From Enterobacter sp. ENT03 (lineage in GTDB: Bacteria; Pseudomonadota; Gammaproteobacteria; Enterobacterales; Enterobacteriaceae), in assembly GCF_019218745.1 (NCBI RefSeq), contig NZ_JAHUXA010000016.1, positions 22,095-86,094 of the forward strand: DNA of 64,000 nucleotides. Reading direction: 5' to 3'. Below the pieces are notes generated by a model. It was not told the origin of the DNA, made no database searches, and saw only the letters and a list, made by a program, of their open reading frames with translations. Within the stretch, counting starts at the first letter, position 1; the number at the start of each line of letters is the position of its first letter. Both the position numbers and the translations under genes were made by a program. Below, piece by piece: positions 33,350 to 41,187 of this stretch.

Positions 33350-33382
33350 AAAAGCCCCGCATTGACGGGGCTTTTGTTTTTG
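33350..33382 (+). terminator. Terminator of ssb
   Basis: AAAAGCCCCG-CATTGA-CGGGGCTTTT followed by GTTTTT; the symmetric A/T flanks allow it to serve yjcB from the other strand too. Confidence 0.92.
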
Positions 33383-33393
33383 GTGCGATGCGA

Positions 33394-33675
33394 TCAGGTG
33401 ATCACGACCGGCCATTCTGGCGGTGTATGACTGGATGCTTCAATCATCACCTCTTTAATATTGTTCCAGATGGTTGCCACATCAACCAGCGTAATGCCAA
33501 GCAACCCAGTGGCAAACCAGCAGGCGGCGATCACACCCAACCCGCTGCTGATCACCGCAAGGCCAATATAGTCAGATTTGCGAAAGCGAATGTTCAACGT
33601 GCTGGCAAGAAACATCAGCACCGCGCTCAATAACTGCCAGCGTAGCAATACCACGCCTGTGGTAATGGTAGCCAT
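33394..33675 (-). CDS. yjcB: Inner-membrane protein YjcB
   Basis: Encodes 93 residues, the E. coli length, from the ATG at 33675 with GAGGATAG upstream. Two hydrophobic helices (about residues 6-25 and 36-62) and a short polar C-terminus ending PPEWPVVIT. Function unknown. A perfect CRP site sits 51 bases upstream of the start codon, so cAMP-CRP control is likely. It converges on ssb. Confidence 0.93.
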   Translation of the reverse strand: MATITTGVVLLRWQLLSAVLMFLASTLNIRFRKSDYIGLAVISSGLGVIAACWFATGLLGITLVDVATIWNNIKEVMIEASSHTPPEWPVVIT

Positions 33676-33725
33676 CAATCTATCCTCAGATAACCAATGA
33701 AACGTGATTTCAGTTTCACAATTTT

Positions 33726-33741
33726 TGTGAACTATATCACA
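33726..33741. promoter_or_regulatory. Consensus CRP site upstream of yjcB
   Basis: TGTGAACTATATCACA matches TGTGA-N6-TCACA at every conserved position, with TTT/ATT flanks. It lies in the yjcB/pdeC gap, 51 bases before yjcB and about 500 bases before pdeC. Confidence 0.8.
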
Positions 33742-34236
33742 TTTGCTGTTTTATTCGCCAGTGATCTGTGTCAATTTCGCGCTATCCATACCGGGTACGC
33801 AGGCTCCGGCAGGATGACAAATGCCTTTACGCAGTATTTGTCTGTCAGGAAAAAAACTGCATGTCAGAAACAAAAGGATAACAACACTATTTTTTTATTA
33901 TGCTTATTCTTTGCACGGTGTTCATTTTTGCCGTTTAAAAAATAAACATCCGTGGTTAACCATCTTTATCACCCTGTAATTTGCCTTAATCAACGATCCT
34001 CTGTTGAGTTATCTTAAACGTTGTCTACCTGCCGGATATTTATTTTCCTTAATATAAAGAGGGTGAACACTTTTAGTTTGCCTTACGGACGAATATTATC
34101 GTCATAAGCAGATATTAGGATTCTAATGAAAAAAGTCAGTTGCTAATGTCTTATGATTCATGCAACGTAATCACCTGTTTATCAAAGCATCCTGTCATTA
34201 TTACAGGCACACACTTTGCAGGGATATTAGGCGGAA
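33742..34236. other. A+T-rich intergenic region before pdeC
   Basis: About 495 bases with no convincing gene. A short open frame on the plus strand (33697-33945) has no ribosome site and no recognisable protein. The stretch is clearly richer in A+T than its surroundings, with many TTATT/AATAT tracts, so it probably holds the pdeC promoter and may be silenced by H-NS. No repeat element is seen. Confidence 0.5.
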
Positions 34237-35799
34237 ATGAATCATAGCGCACTTCGCAAGGTGCTGAGGATCGTCGGGATCATCATGGCAGTTATACTGC
34301 CTGTGATGCTGGCGCTATGGTTTGCACACATTCGCGCAGTTAAAGAAACAGGGGCGGAACTTCAGGCATTTGCGCAACTTGCACTGGATAAAACGGAACT
34401 GGTGATCCGCCAGGCGGATATTGCTTATGATGAAGCCCAGAAATTTAGCGGGCAGATCTGCTCGCCACATCATCGCCAAAATATGCTTAATATTATTCGC
34501 GGACGGCTTTATCTGGCGGATTTAATCTACACGCAGGGCGATCATTTTTTATGCTCCTCGAGTATTACGCTGCCCCAGCCTTATATCATCCCCGCTGCTG
34601 ATTATAAACGTAACCCTGATGTCGCTATTTATTATTATCGCGATACGCCTTTTTATTCAGGCTATAAAATGGTGTATATGCGCCGCGGTAATTATGCGGT
34701 AGTGGTGAATCCACTCTTTTATAGTGAGGTGGCATCAGACGATCATGCATTAGCCTTTGCGGTGTATGACAACGTCAGCAAAACCTTCTTTTCTGCCAGC
34801 CCGAATGCCGATGTCAACATACTGGCTAAGCAATTACAAAATAATCAATTAAATTTCCGCAGTGACAACCGCTTTTATACCATCGTCCATTCCGATATAC
34901 GCCCTGTGTCGATGATCGTTTCGACATCCAGTGTTCGTTATTACGGTTTCCTGTATCAACAGGCCATGCTGCTAATCCCCTTAGCGCTGATCGGCAGCAT
35001 TCTCCTTTTACTGGGCTGGTCACGAACCCGGCATGAATTTAACTCCCCGCGGCGTTTACTCCACCGGGCGCTGCTAAAACGGCAGCTCCGACTTCACTAT
35101 CAGCCGATTATCGATATTAAAACCGGGAAGTGTGTAGGCGCCGAAGCGCTGCTGCGCTGGCCGGGCTGCAATGGCCCGGTAATGAGCCCCGTGGAGTTTA
35201 TCCCGCTGGCTGAAAAAGAAGGCTTGATTGAGCGGGTGACCGATTATGTCGTAGAAGAAGTCTTTACCGATCTGGGACATTTCCTCGCTGCTCATCCGCA
35301 CCTGTATATTTCGATTAACCTCTCTGCGTCGGATTTCCATTCATCACGCCTGATTGCGTTGATTTCTGATAAAGCCGCGCATTACGCGGTGCGTGCCGAG
35401 CAAATTAAGATTGAAGTGACCGAGCGTGGCTTTATTGACGTGCCAAAAACCACGCCGGTTATTCAGGCTTTCCGCCATGCGGGTTATGAAGTGGCAATTG
35501 ATGATTTCGGTACGGGCTATTCCAATCTGCACAACCTCTATTCCCTTAATGTCGATATTCTGAAAATCGATAAATCCTTTATTGATACGCTGACCACTAA
35601 CAGCACCAGCCATCTGATCGCCGAGCATATTATTGAGATGGCGCACAGTCTGCGTCTGAAAATCATTGCGGAAGGGGTGGAGACGGCGGAGCAGGTCACC
35701 TGGCTGTTAAAGCGCGGCGTGCAATTCTGCCAGGGCTGGCACTTTGCGAAAGCGTTATCGTCGCAGGATTTTATAAGTTGGGCGCAGCAGCACGACTAA
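34237..35799 (+). CDS. pdeC: Cyclic-di-GMP phosphodiesterase PdeC (CSS-EAL)
   Basis: Encodes 520 residues (528 in E. coli). An N-terminal membrane helix (about 10-30) and a second one (about 245-265) flank a periplasmic CSS domain with the two cysteines (SGQICSPHH and HFLCSSS). The cytoplasmic EAL domain follows with EALLRWP, NLSASDFH, EVTERGF, DDFGTGYSNL, KIDKSFI and EGVET, all needed for catalysis. It hydrolyses c-di-GMP; in the E. coli protein periplasmic redox (DsbA/DsbB) controls activity through the CSS cysteines. Neighbour to soxS in both species. Confidence 0.95.
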   Translation: MNHSALRKVLRIVGIIMAVILPVMLALWFAHIRAVKETGAELQAFAQLALDKTELVIRQADIAYDEAQKFSGQICSPHHRQNMLNIIRGRLYLADLIYTQGDHFLCSSSITLPQPYIIPAADYKRNPDVAIYYYRDTPFYSGYKMVYMRRGNYAVVVNPLFYSEVASDDHALAFAVYDNVSKTFFSASPNADVNILAKQLQNNQLNFRSDNRFYTIVHSDIRPVSMIVSTSSVRYYGFLYQQAMLLIPLALIGSILLLLGWSRTRHEFNSPRRLLHRALLKRQLRLHYQPIIDIKTGKCVGAEALLRWPGCNGPVMSPVEFIPLAEKEGLIERVTDYVVEEVFTDLGHFLAAHPHLYISINLSASDFHSSRLIALISDKAAHYAVRAEQIKIEVTERGFIDVPKTTPVIQAFRHAGYEVAIDDFGTGYSNLHNLYSLNVDILKIDKSFIDTLTTNSTSHLIAEHIIEMAHSLRLKIIAEGVETAEQVTWLLKRGVQFCQGWHFAKALSSQDFISWAQQHD

Positions 35800-35855
35800 G
35801 CGCTTATCCTATTAGTCTTAATAAAATCCTGATGGGATAAGCGCCAGTTCGGGGT

Positions 35856-36179
35856 TTACATCTGATGCCGATAATCGCTTGGCGTTCTGTCAAATTCGCG
35901 GCGGAACACGCGCGAAAAAGTTTGCTGCGAGACATAGCCAAGATCCATCGCAATATCAAAAATGGGCCGCCGCGTGGAACGTAGCGCTTCCGCGGCCAGC
36001 AGTAACCGGCGCTGGCGAATGTACTCGCCCAGCGTCTGGTGCATCACTGCACGGAACATCCTTTGCAGGTACCACTTTGAATAACCCGATTTTCTGGCGA
36101 CCACATCAATGTTCATGGGTTGGTCGATATGTTCATCAATCCATTCAATAAGTGTCTGAATAATTTGCTGATGGGACAT
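35856..36179 (-). CDS. soxS: Superoxide response activator SoxS
   Basis: Encodes 107 residues of the AraC/XylS family with two helix-turn-helix motifs (VVARKSGYSKWYLQRMFR at about 25-42; DIAMDLGYVSQQTFSRVFRREF at about 74-95). No sensing domain; its level is set by SoxR. It activates the oxidative stress and drug resistance regulon. Divergent from soxR with the SoxR operator in between. Confidence 0.98.
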   Translation of the reverse strand: MSHQQIIQTLIEWIDEHIDQPMNIDVVARKSGYSKWYLQRMFRAVMHQTLGEYIRQRRLLLAAEALRSTRRPIFDIAMDLGYVSQQTFSRVFRREFDRTPSDYRHQM

Positions 36180-36234
36180 ACTAGCCTCTTTCTCAGTTCT
36201 GCCGCTGTCGTTTTGTCTGCGGGCGAGTATAATT

Positions 36235-36252
36235 CCTCAAGTTAACTTGAGG
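36235..36252. promoter_or_regulatory. SoxR operator in the soxS / soxR gap
   Basis: CCTCAAGTTAACTTGAGG is a perfect 18-bp palindrome, identical in form to the E. coli SoxR site located in the over-long soxS promoter spacer. It lies 12 bases before soxR. Confidence 0.95.
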
Positions 36253-36263
36253 TAAAGCGATTT

Positions 36264-36722
36264 ATGGAAAAGAAATTACCGCGTTTTAAGGCGCTGCTCA
36301 CCCCAGGCGAAGTGGCGAAACGTAGCGGCGTGGCGGTGTCGGCGTTGCACTTTTATGAGTCCAAAGGGCTGATAAAAAGTGTGCGTAACAGCGGTAATCA
36401 GCGGCGTTATACCCGTGATGTGCTGCGTTATGTGGCGATTATCAAAATTGCGCAGCGTATCGGCATTCCTCTTGCCACCATTGGCGATGCGTTTGGCGTA
36501 TTGCCGGAAGGGCACACGCTGAGTCCGAAAGAGTGGAAACAGTTGTCATCGCAATGGCGTGTAGAACTGGATCGGCGCATTCATACGCTGCAAGCGCTGC
36601 GCGATGAGCTGGACGGTTGTATCGGCTGTGGCTGTCTGTCGCGTAGCGATTGTCCACTGCGCAACCCCGGCGACCGGCTAGGCGAGCAGGGCACTGGCGC
36701 GCGTCTGCTGGAAGATGATTAA
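36264..36722 (+). CDS. soxR: Redox-sensing regulator SoxR
   Basis: Encodes 152 residues (154 in E. coli). MerR-family winged helix ([21 protein letters not shown]), dimerisation helix, and the [2Fe-2S] loop [12 protein letters not shown] with Cys119, 122, 124 and 130 all present. Oxidation of the cluster by redox-cycling compounds switches on soxS. The E. coli tail is shortened by two residues. Confidence 0.98.
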   Translation: MEKKLPRFKALLTPGEVAKRSGVAVSALHFYESKGLIKSVRNSGNQRRYTRDVLRYVAIIKIAQRIGIPLATIGDAFGVLPEGHTLSPKEWKQLSSQWRVELDRRIHTLQALRDELDGCIGCGCLSRSDCPLRNPGDRLGEQGTGARLLEDD

Positions 36723-36728
36723 CCTGAT

Positions 36729-37196
36729 TTATTTACGTGATTCATACGGACGTATCGCGAGTTGACGCGCCACGGACTTCACTTTCCAAATGCCATTTTC
36801 TCTTACCATACAATCAATGATGATATGTTCCTCCTTTTTGCCAAAAGCGATGTAAACATTGGTGCAAACGGGATCGTATTCAGCCGATACAACCGTAACG
36901 TTTTGTAACCAGTCTTCACCTGTGTCTTGCGCTTTAAGAAAGAAATCAGCATCGTAAAATTCTTCATCAGCATATCTGGGATCCTGAGCGTGGCGTAGTT
37001 CGTTAAGTGAGTCAGCGGTGACATATTTATCTATTTCGTTGCTGTCAGTTATAGGAAATTTGCCTGCGGTGACTTGCTGTATATACCATTCATTAAAGTG
37101 CCGTGCTGCTTGCTGAGGTTCATGGCTCGCTGTCATATCCGGCTGGGCGAATGCGCTGGCGGAAAAAAGAAGGGACATAATGATGCTGGTTTTCAT
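36729..37196 (-). CDS. DUF3828-type exported protein, probable immunity partner
   Basis: Encodes 155 residues from MKTSIIMSLLFSASAFA|QPD, a clear signal peptide; the longer open frame before it is not needed. The mature part (FNEWYIQQVTAGKFPITDSNEIDKYV..., then DADFFLKAQD, WLQNVTVVSAEYD, IIIDCMVRENGIWKVKSV) resembles DUF3828 domains, a cystatin/NTF2-like fold seen in small periplasmic proteins. It starts one base after the stop of the amidase-like gene (TGATATG), so the two are translationally coupled. Inferred role: periplasmic inhibitor protecting the cell from its neighbour. Family match made from memory of motifs, so moderate certainty. Confidence 0.65.
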   Translation of the reverse strand: MKTSIIMSLLFSASAFAQPDMTASHEPQQAARHFNEWYIQQVTAGKFPITDSNEIDKYVTADSLNELRHAQDPRYADEEFYDADFFLKAQDTGEDWLQNVTVVSAEYDPVCTNVYIAFGKKEEHIIIDCMVRENGIWKVKSVARQLAIRPYESRK

Positions 37197-37197
37197 A

Positions 37198-37557
37198 TCA
37201 ATAATGCCTGTAAAGCTGAAACGCCGGGCGGCTCTTTCTATATGCCGCACCTGGGTACATGGAGCGCTGGGCAAAGTCACTTAACCATTGGTGCCCGTCA
37301 TAAATGCACACATGCCCGTCAGGGTGACCGCTGATTGACTGAATAACAACCACATCGCCTAATTGTGGTTCACCTGAGACTTTAAAAAAACCAACCTGAG
37401 TTAAGGTCAGCCCCATATTTTTGGCAGAACCAGTGCCGTGAATAGGAACGCCACCTGCAATAATTGCATTTTTTACAAATAGTTCGCATTTGCGATGGCT
37501 TTCGTGATAAACATGATTTTTTGCAAACTCTACAGTTGCGTATTTATTCCATGACAT
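37198..37557 (-). CDS. Small CHAP/NlpC-P60-like amidase, candidate antibacterial effector
   Basis: Encodes 119 residues from MSWNKYATVEFAKNHV; an in-frame ATG 12 codons upstream exists but adds a non-hydrophobic stretch. Order of features is that of a papain-like peptidoglycan amidase: nucleophile Cys24 (RKCELFVKNAI), the G-D-V-V strand (residues 67-70) and His82 (PDGHVCIYDG). It resembles BPSL0067-type proteins. There is no signal peptide, as for cargo of a type VI secretion system. No secretion genes or VgrG/Hcp are in the window, so it would be an orphan effector. The exported partner gene follows at once. Confidence 0.65.
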   Translation of the reverse strand: MSWNKYATVEFAKNHVYHESHRKCELFVKNAIIAGGVPIHGTGSAKNMGLTLTQVGFFKVSGEPQLGDVVVIQSISGHPDGHVCIYDGHQWLSDFAQRSMYPGAAYRKSRPAFQLYRHY

Positions 37558-37654
37558 ACCCAATTCCTTGTCTTTTGGTCGACTGACGAGCAACGGTACT
37601 CCGATTATTTATGGTTTTTTTGTCATTTATGGCTAATAAAAATTAATGAAGTAA

Positions 37655-37691
37655 CACAAAAAACTAAAGCGCCGTAACGGCGCTTTAGTTT
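37655..37691 (-). terminator. Terminator of the SraL-like RNA
   Basis: AAACTAAAGCGCCG-TAA-CGGCGCTTTAGTTT, a perfect 14-bp stem, followed on the minus strand by a T-rich tail. Nearly symmetric, so it could also stop plus-strand transcription. Confidence 0.9.
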
Positions 37692-37804
37692 GTTTTCCGG
37701 TCTTTTGTCTTTCGCTCTATCCCACGGGTTTGTGGGAGGGTCTCCCCCGACATCGATACCCCTCGGTATAACGTAAAACTCGGTAGGTTCCGGTCTGTAT
37801 CGAT
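37667..37804 (-). ncRNA. sraL: SraL/RyjA-like small RNA
   Basis: On the minus strand a TACACT -10 box (37811-37816) precedes a structured stretch of about 138 bases ending in a strong terminator. Internal stems include TCCCAC-GGGTTT-GTGGGA and ATACC-CCTC-GGTAT, with an ATCGATAC/GTATCGAT long-range pairing. SraL (RyjA), about 140 bases and sigma-S dependent, lies between soxR and a GST gene in Salmonella, on the opposite strand, which fits position, size and orientation. Assigned by synteny, not by alignment. A 62-codon open frame inside it is rejected. Confidence 0.6.
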
Positions 37805-37926
37805 ACTTTTAGTGTAAGCCACCGGCCCCGCTTTGCCAGCGACGACGAGGGGATTCTTGCCGAAATTTTTCACGCATGATGCACAATTTTCTATAGTAAG
37901 TAAGTGCCAACTTAACGGAGTTCATC

Positions 37927-38595
37927 ATGCTAAAAGTGCATCATCTGAATAAGTCCCGTTCCCAGCGCGTACTGTGGGCGCTGGAAGAGCTGGGTGTGCC
38001 GTACGAACTGGTGCGCTATCAGCGTGAAAAAACCATGCTGGCTCCGGAAGCGCTGAAAAAAGTCCATCCGCTGGGAAAATCCCCGGTGCTGGAAGATAAC
38101 GGGCGCATCATCGCCGAATCCGGGGCGATCCTTGAATATTTGCAGGAAAACTACGATCCCCAAGGGACACTGAAACCCGCCGATGCCGATCAGCGGTTAC
38201 GCTACCGTTTCTGGCTGCATTATGCCGAAGGCTCGCTGATGCCGCCGTTGCTGATGAAACTGGTGTTCAGCAGCCTGGGTAAACCGCCGGTACCGCTTGG
38301 TTTTCGTACCCTCGGCAAAGCGCTGGGACAGGGCGTACAGAAAGGCTACCTCAATAAGCAGATCGAAACCCATGCCCGCTATATAGAAGCGGAACTCGGC
38401 AGCCAGCCCTGGTTTACCGGGGGATCGCCCAGCATGGCGGACATCCAGATGAGCTTCCCGGTGTTTGCTCTGCTGGCGCGCGGCGGCGTCGATCACCTGC
38501 CTAATTTGCAGGCATGGAAAAAACGCGTCGAACTGCGCCCGGCCTGGCAGCGAGCCATTGAAAAGGGCGGCCCGTTCGAATTACCCGGCGAATAA
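37927..38595 (+). CDS. Glutathione S-transferase family protein
   Basis: Encodes 222 residues. N-terminal thioredoxin-fold domain (MLKVHHLNKSRSQRVLWALEELGVPYEL, with NPxGKSPVL-type HPLGKSPVLEDNG and ESGAILEYL glutathione-binding tract), then an all-helical C-terminal domain with the N-capping motif GGSPSMADIQMSF. The active residue is likely Ser10 or Ser12. It resembles the GST encoded next to soxR in Salmonella. Substrate unknown; a detoxification role next to the superoxide regulators is plausible. Confidence 0.9.
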   Translation: MLKVHHLNKSRSQRVLWALEELGVPYELVRYQREKTMLAPEALKKVHPLGKSPVLEDNGRIIAESGAILEYLQENYDPQGTLKPADADQRLRYRFWLHYAEGSLMPPLLMKLVFSSLGKPPVPLGFRTLGKALGQGVQKGYLNKQIETHARYIEAELGSQPWFTGGSPSMADIQMSFPVFALLARGGVDHLPNLQAWKKRVELRPAWQRAIEKGGPFELPGE

Positions 38596-38641
38596 CCGAC
38601 AAACGCGACGGGGTATGCTCACCATTTGTTAATTAATGCAC

Positions 38642-38670
38642 TTGTGCACGGTGCATGAGTGCGCTAGCAT
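38642..38670 (+). promoter_or_regulatory. Promoter of higBA
   Basis: TTGTGC (38642-38647) and TAGCAT (38665-38670) are separated by 17 bases. A TGCACGGTGCA inverted repeat lies in the spacer and may be the operator for HigA autoregulation. Confidence 0.5.
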
Positions 38671-38702
38671 CCTTGCAGACGGAGCAAGGAGGCACAAATG
38701 AA

Positions 38703-38999
38703 ATGCAAAAGCATATAGGCAGCTTCCGTGATGCATGGCTGGAAGAATTCTACAGGTACTCAACACCGCACCGAAGCATTCCTCCGGCCATTCATACGAC
38801 GCTGGCGCGCAAACTCGACATCATTAATGCCGCCGGTTCATATCGTGATTTACGTTCGCCACCAGGGAATCGATATGAAGAGCTGAACGGCAAGCTACAA
38901 GGCTATTCATCGATACGAATAAATCAGCAGTATCGGCTGATTTTTCAATGGGTGGACGGGAAAGCGGAAGATCTTTATCTGGATGCGCACAAATATTGA
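38703..38999 (+). CDS. higB: HigB-type (RelE superfamily) toxin
   Basis: Encodes 98 residues from the ATG at 38703 (MQKHIGSFRDAWLEEFY). Contains the HigB core: IHTTLARKLDIINAAGSYRDLRSPPGNRYEELNGKLQGYSSIRINQQYRLIFQW. Such toxins are ribosome-dependent mRNA interferases. The toxin gene precedes the antitoxin, as in all higBA loci. The ribosome site AGGAGG is better spaced for an out-of-frame ATG five bases upstream, which opens a six-codon frame; see findings. The longer frame from 38655 would start inside the promoter and is rejected. Confidence 0.88.
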   Translation: MQKHIGSFRDAWLEEFYRYSTPHRSIPPAIHTTLARKLDIINAAGSYRDLRSPPGNRYEELNGKLQGYSSIRINQQYRLIFQWVDGKAEDLYLDAHKY

Positions 39000-39068
39000 G
39001 AGCAGGGCAGCCCAACAGAATCGGTGCCTTACCCATAGCGACTTAACGTAACACTCAAAGGATCCATC

Positions 39069-39410
39069 ATGAAACAGGCAACCAGAAAACCCACTACCGT
39101 AGGTGACATCCTGCTGTATGAATACCTGGAGCCCCTTAATCTGAAGATTAACGAGCTGGCCGAAATGCTACAGGTCCACCGCAATACGGTGAGCGCGCTG
39201 GTGAACAATAATCGCAAGCTCACTACCGATATGGCGTTTCGGCTGGCTAAAGCATTCGACACGTCCGTGGATTTTTGGCTCAACCTGCAGGCTGCGGTCG
39301 ATCTGTGGGAGGTTGAGAATGATATGCGCGCCCAGGAGCAATTCAGCCGGATTGTGCCTGTGGCTGATTTTATTGCCCGCCGCAAAGCAGAACAAAAGAA
39401 CGTCGCCTGA
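39069..39410 (+). CDS. higA: HigA-type XRE antitoxin
   Basis: Encodes 113 residues with an XRE helix-turn-helix of the HigA/VapI type: GDILLYEYLEPLNLKINELAEMLQVHRNTVSALVNNNRKLTTDMAFRLAKAF, followed by SVDFWLNLQAAVDLWE. It neutralises HigB and should repress the operon. It starts 69 bases after higB, a wider gap than usual, with AAAGGATCC as ribosome site, so it may have some independent translation or a second promoter. Confidence 0.9.
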   Translation: MKQATRKPTTVGDILLYEYLEPLNLKINELAEMLQVHRNTVSALVNNNRKLTTDMAFRLAKAFDTSVDFWLNLQAAVDLWEVENDMRAQEQFSRIVPVADFIARRKAEQKNVA

Positions 39411-39558
39411 TGACAGCGACAACGTTTGCGCAGCGCCCGCTGCTTTCTTCATCGTCCTGAGCGAAATTTCGCAAAAAGGCGCAAAGTTAAGTTGAAATGC
39501 CCCTGTAGATGGCTGGATAATCGTTTGCCTTTTTCAACAGCCGTTTTGTTTGCGCGGA

Positions 39559-39574
39559 GTTAAACGTTTGCTTT
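39559..39574 (-). promoter_or_regulatory. Candidate PurR box before ghxP
   Basis: The minus strand reads AAAGCAAACGTTTAAC, with the PurR core GCAAACGTTT intact. It lies about 110 bases before ghxP. In E. coli PurR controls purine permeases of this family, which supports the call. Confidence 0.6.
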
Positions 39575-39684
39575 TTGTGGCACTGCTTTGCCGCAACGTA
39601 GCACATGGAGATGACGTTTAATCTGGCAGTGGATTGTCCACCACGCAAAAAAGCGTTTATAAAAATTCTCAGGGGATGTTTTCT

Positions 39685-41034
39685 ATGTCTACGCCTTCAG
39701 CGCGTACCGGCGGTTCGCTTGACGCTTTATTTAAAATTTCTGCACGCGGCAGTACTGTCCGTCAGGAGATCGTAGCCGGTCTTACCACCTTCCTTGCCAT
39801 GGTGTACTCCGTGATCGTGGTGCCGGGCATGCTGGGCAAAGCGGGCTTCCCGCCGACAGCGGTGTTTGTTGCCACCTGTCTGGTTGCCGGGCTGGGTTCT
39901 ATTTTGATGGGCCTGTGGGCGAATCTGCCGCTGGCGATTGGCTGCGCCATCTCGCTGACCGCCTTCACCGCGTTTAGTCTGGTGCTCGGCCAGCAAATCA
40001 GCGTACCGGTAGCCCTTGGCGCGGTATTCCTGATGGGCGTGCTCTTTACTGTGATCTCCGCGACCGGCATCCGTAGCTGGATCCTGCGTAACCTGCCGCA
40101 GGGCGTGGCACACGGCACCGGCATCGGTATCGGCCTGTTCCTGCTGCTGATTGCCGCGAACGGCGTTGGTCTTGTAGTGAAAAACCCGATTGACGGTCTG
40201 CCGGTGGCGCTGGGCCATTTCGCCAGCTTCCCGGTGATCATGTCGCTGATTGGGCTGGCGGTGATCATCGGTCTGGAAAAACTGAAAGTGCCGGGCGGCA
40301 TTCTGCTGACCATCATCGGCGTGTCGATTGTCGGCCTGATTTTCGATCCGTCCGTACACTTCTCCGGCATCTTCGCCATGCCATCGCTGAGCGATGAACA
40401 CGGCAATTCCCTGATCGGCAGCCTGGACATCATGGGCGCGCTGAACCCGATCGTATTACCGAGTGTACTGGCGCTGGTGATGACCGCCGTGTTCGATGCC
40501 ACCGGCACCATCCGTGCGGTAGCCGGTCAGGCAAACCTGTTGGATAAAGACGGTCAGATTATCGATGGTGGCAAAGCGCTGACCACCGACTCCCTGAGCA
40601 GCGTCTTCTCAGGCCTGGTGGGCGCAGCACCCGCGGCCGTGTATATCGAATCAGCGGCGGGTACGGCGGCAGGCGGTAAAACCGGTCTGACGGCAATCAC
40701 CGTCGGCGTGCTGTTCTTGCTGATCCTGTTCCTCTCTCCGCTCTCTTACCTGGTCCCGGCTTACGCGACCGCGCCGGCGTTGATGTACGTTGGTCTGCTG
40801 ATGCTGAGCAACGTATCGAAAATCGATTTCGCTGATTTCGTTGACGCGATGGCCGGTCTTATTACTGCGGTGTTTATCGTACTGACCTGTAACATCGTGA
40901 CCGGCATCATGATCGGCTTCGCCTCGCTGGTGATTGGTCGTGTGGTATCGGGCGAATGGCGTCGTCTGAACATCGGTACCGTGGTGATCGCCGTGGCGCT
41001 GGTGGCCTTCTACGCAGGCGGTTGGGCGATTTAA
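39685..41034 (+). CDS. ghxP: Guanine/hypoxanthine permease GhxP
   Basis: Encodes 449 residues, same length as E. coli GhxP (YjcD), from [12 protein letters not shown]. Two in-frame ATGs upstream are worse placed relative to AGGGGA. NCS2/AzgA-like permease with about 14 membrane segments; conserved tracts [19 protein letters not shown] and [17 protein letters not shown]. High-affinity proton-coupled uptake of hypoxanthine and guanine. A PurR box lies upstream and a strong terminator follows. Confidence 0.96.
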   Translation: MSTPSARTGGSLDALFKISARGSTVRQEIVAGLTTFLAMVYSVIVVPGMLGKAGFPPTAVFVATCLVAGLGSILMGLWANLPLAIGCAISLTAFTAFSLVLGQQISVPVALGAVFLMGVLFTVISATGIRSWILRNLPQGVAHGTGIGIGLFLLLIAANGVGLVVKNPIDGLPVALGHFASFPVIMSLIGLAVIIGLEKLKVPGGILLTIIGVSIVGLIFDPSVHFSGIFAMPSLSDEHGNSLIGSLDIMGALNPIVLPSVLALVMTAVFDATGTIRAVAGQANLLDKDGQIIDGGKALTTDSLSSVFSGLVGAAPAAVYIESAAGTAAGGKTGLTAITVGVLFLLILFLSPLSYLVPAYATAPALMYVGLLMLSNVSKIDFADFVDAMAGLITAVFIVLTCNIVTGIMIGFASLVIGRVVSGEWRRLNIGTVVIAVALVAFYAGGWAI

Positions 41035-41053
41035 TTTGCGCACTGACGCGAAG

Positions 41054-41079
41054 AAAAGGGTGGCGTTTGCCACCCTTTT
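41054..41079 (+). terminator. Terminator of ghxP
   Basis: AAAAGGGTGGC-GTTT-GCCACCCTTTT stem with one more T following. Confidence 0.92.
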
Positions 41080-41187
41080 TACGTTTTAAGGTACATCCTG
41101 TTTCCATTACATTAAACTGCATGTTCTATTATGAAAGGCATGATGCCTCGTCATCGATTATAAAAAATCATCGCAAACAGGGAACGC

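Noticed and set aside
33697..33945. 82-codon open frame in the yjcB/pdeC gap
   Set aside because: Overlaps the CRP site, lacks a ribosome site, and its composition simply follows the A+T-rich DNA.
37685..37873. 62-codon open frame on the minus strand between the amidase-like gene and the GST gene
   Set aside because: It spans the promoter and body of a structured RNA and ends in its terminator; no ribosome site. The small RNA explanation fits better.
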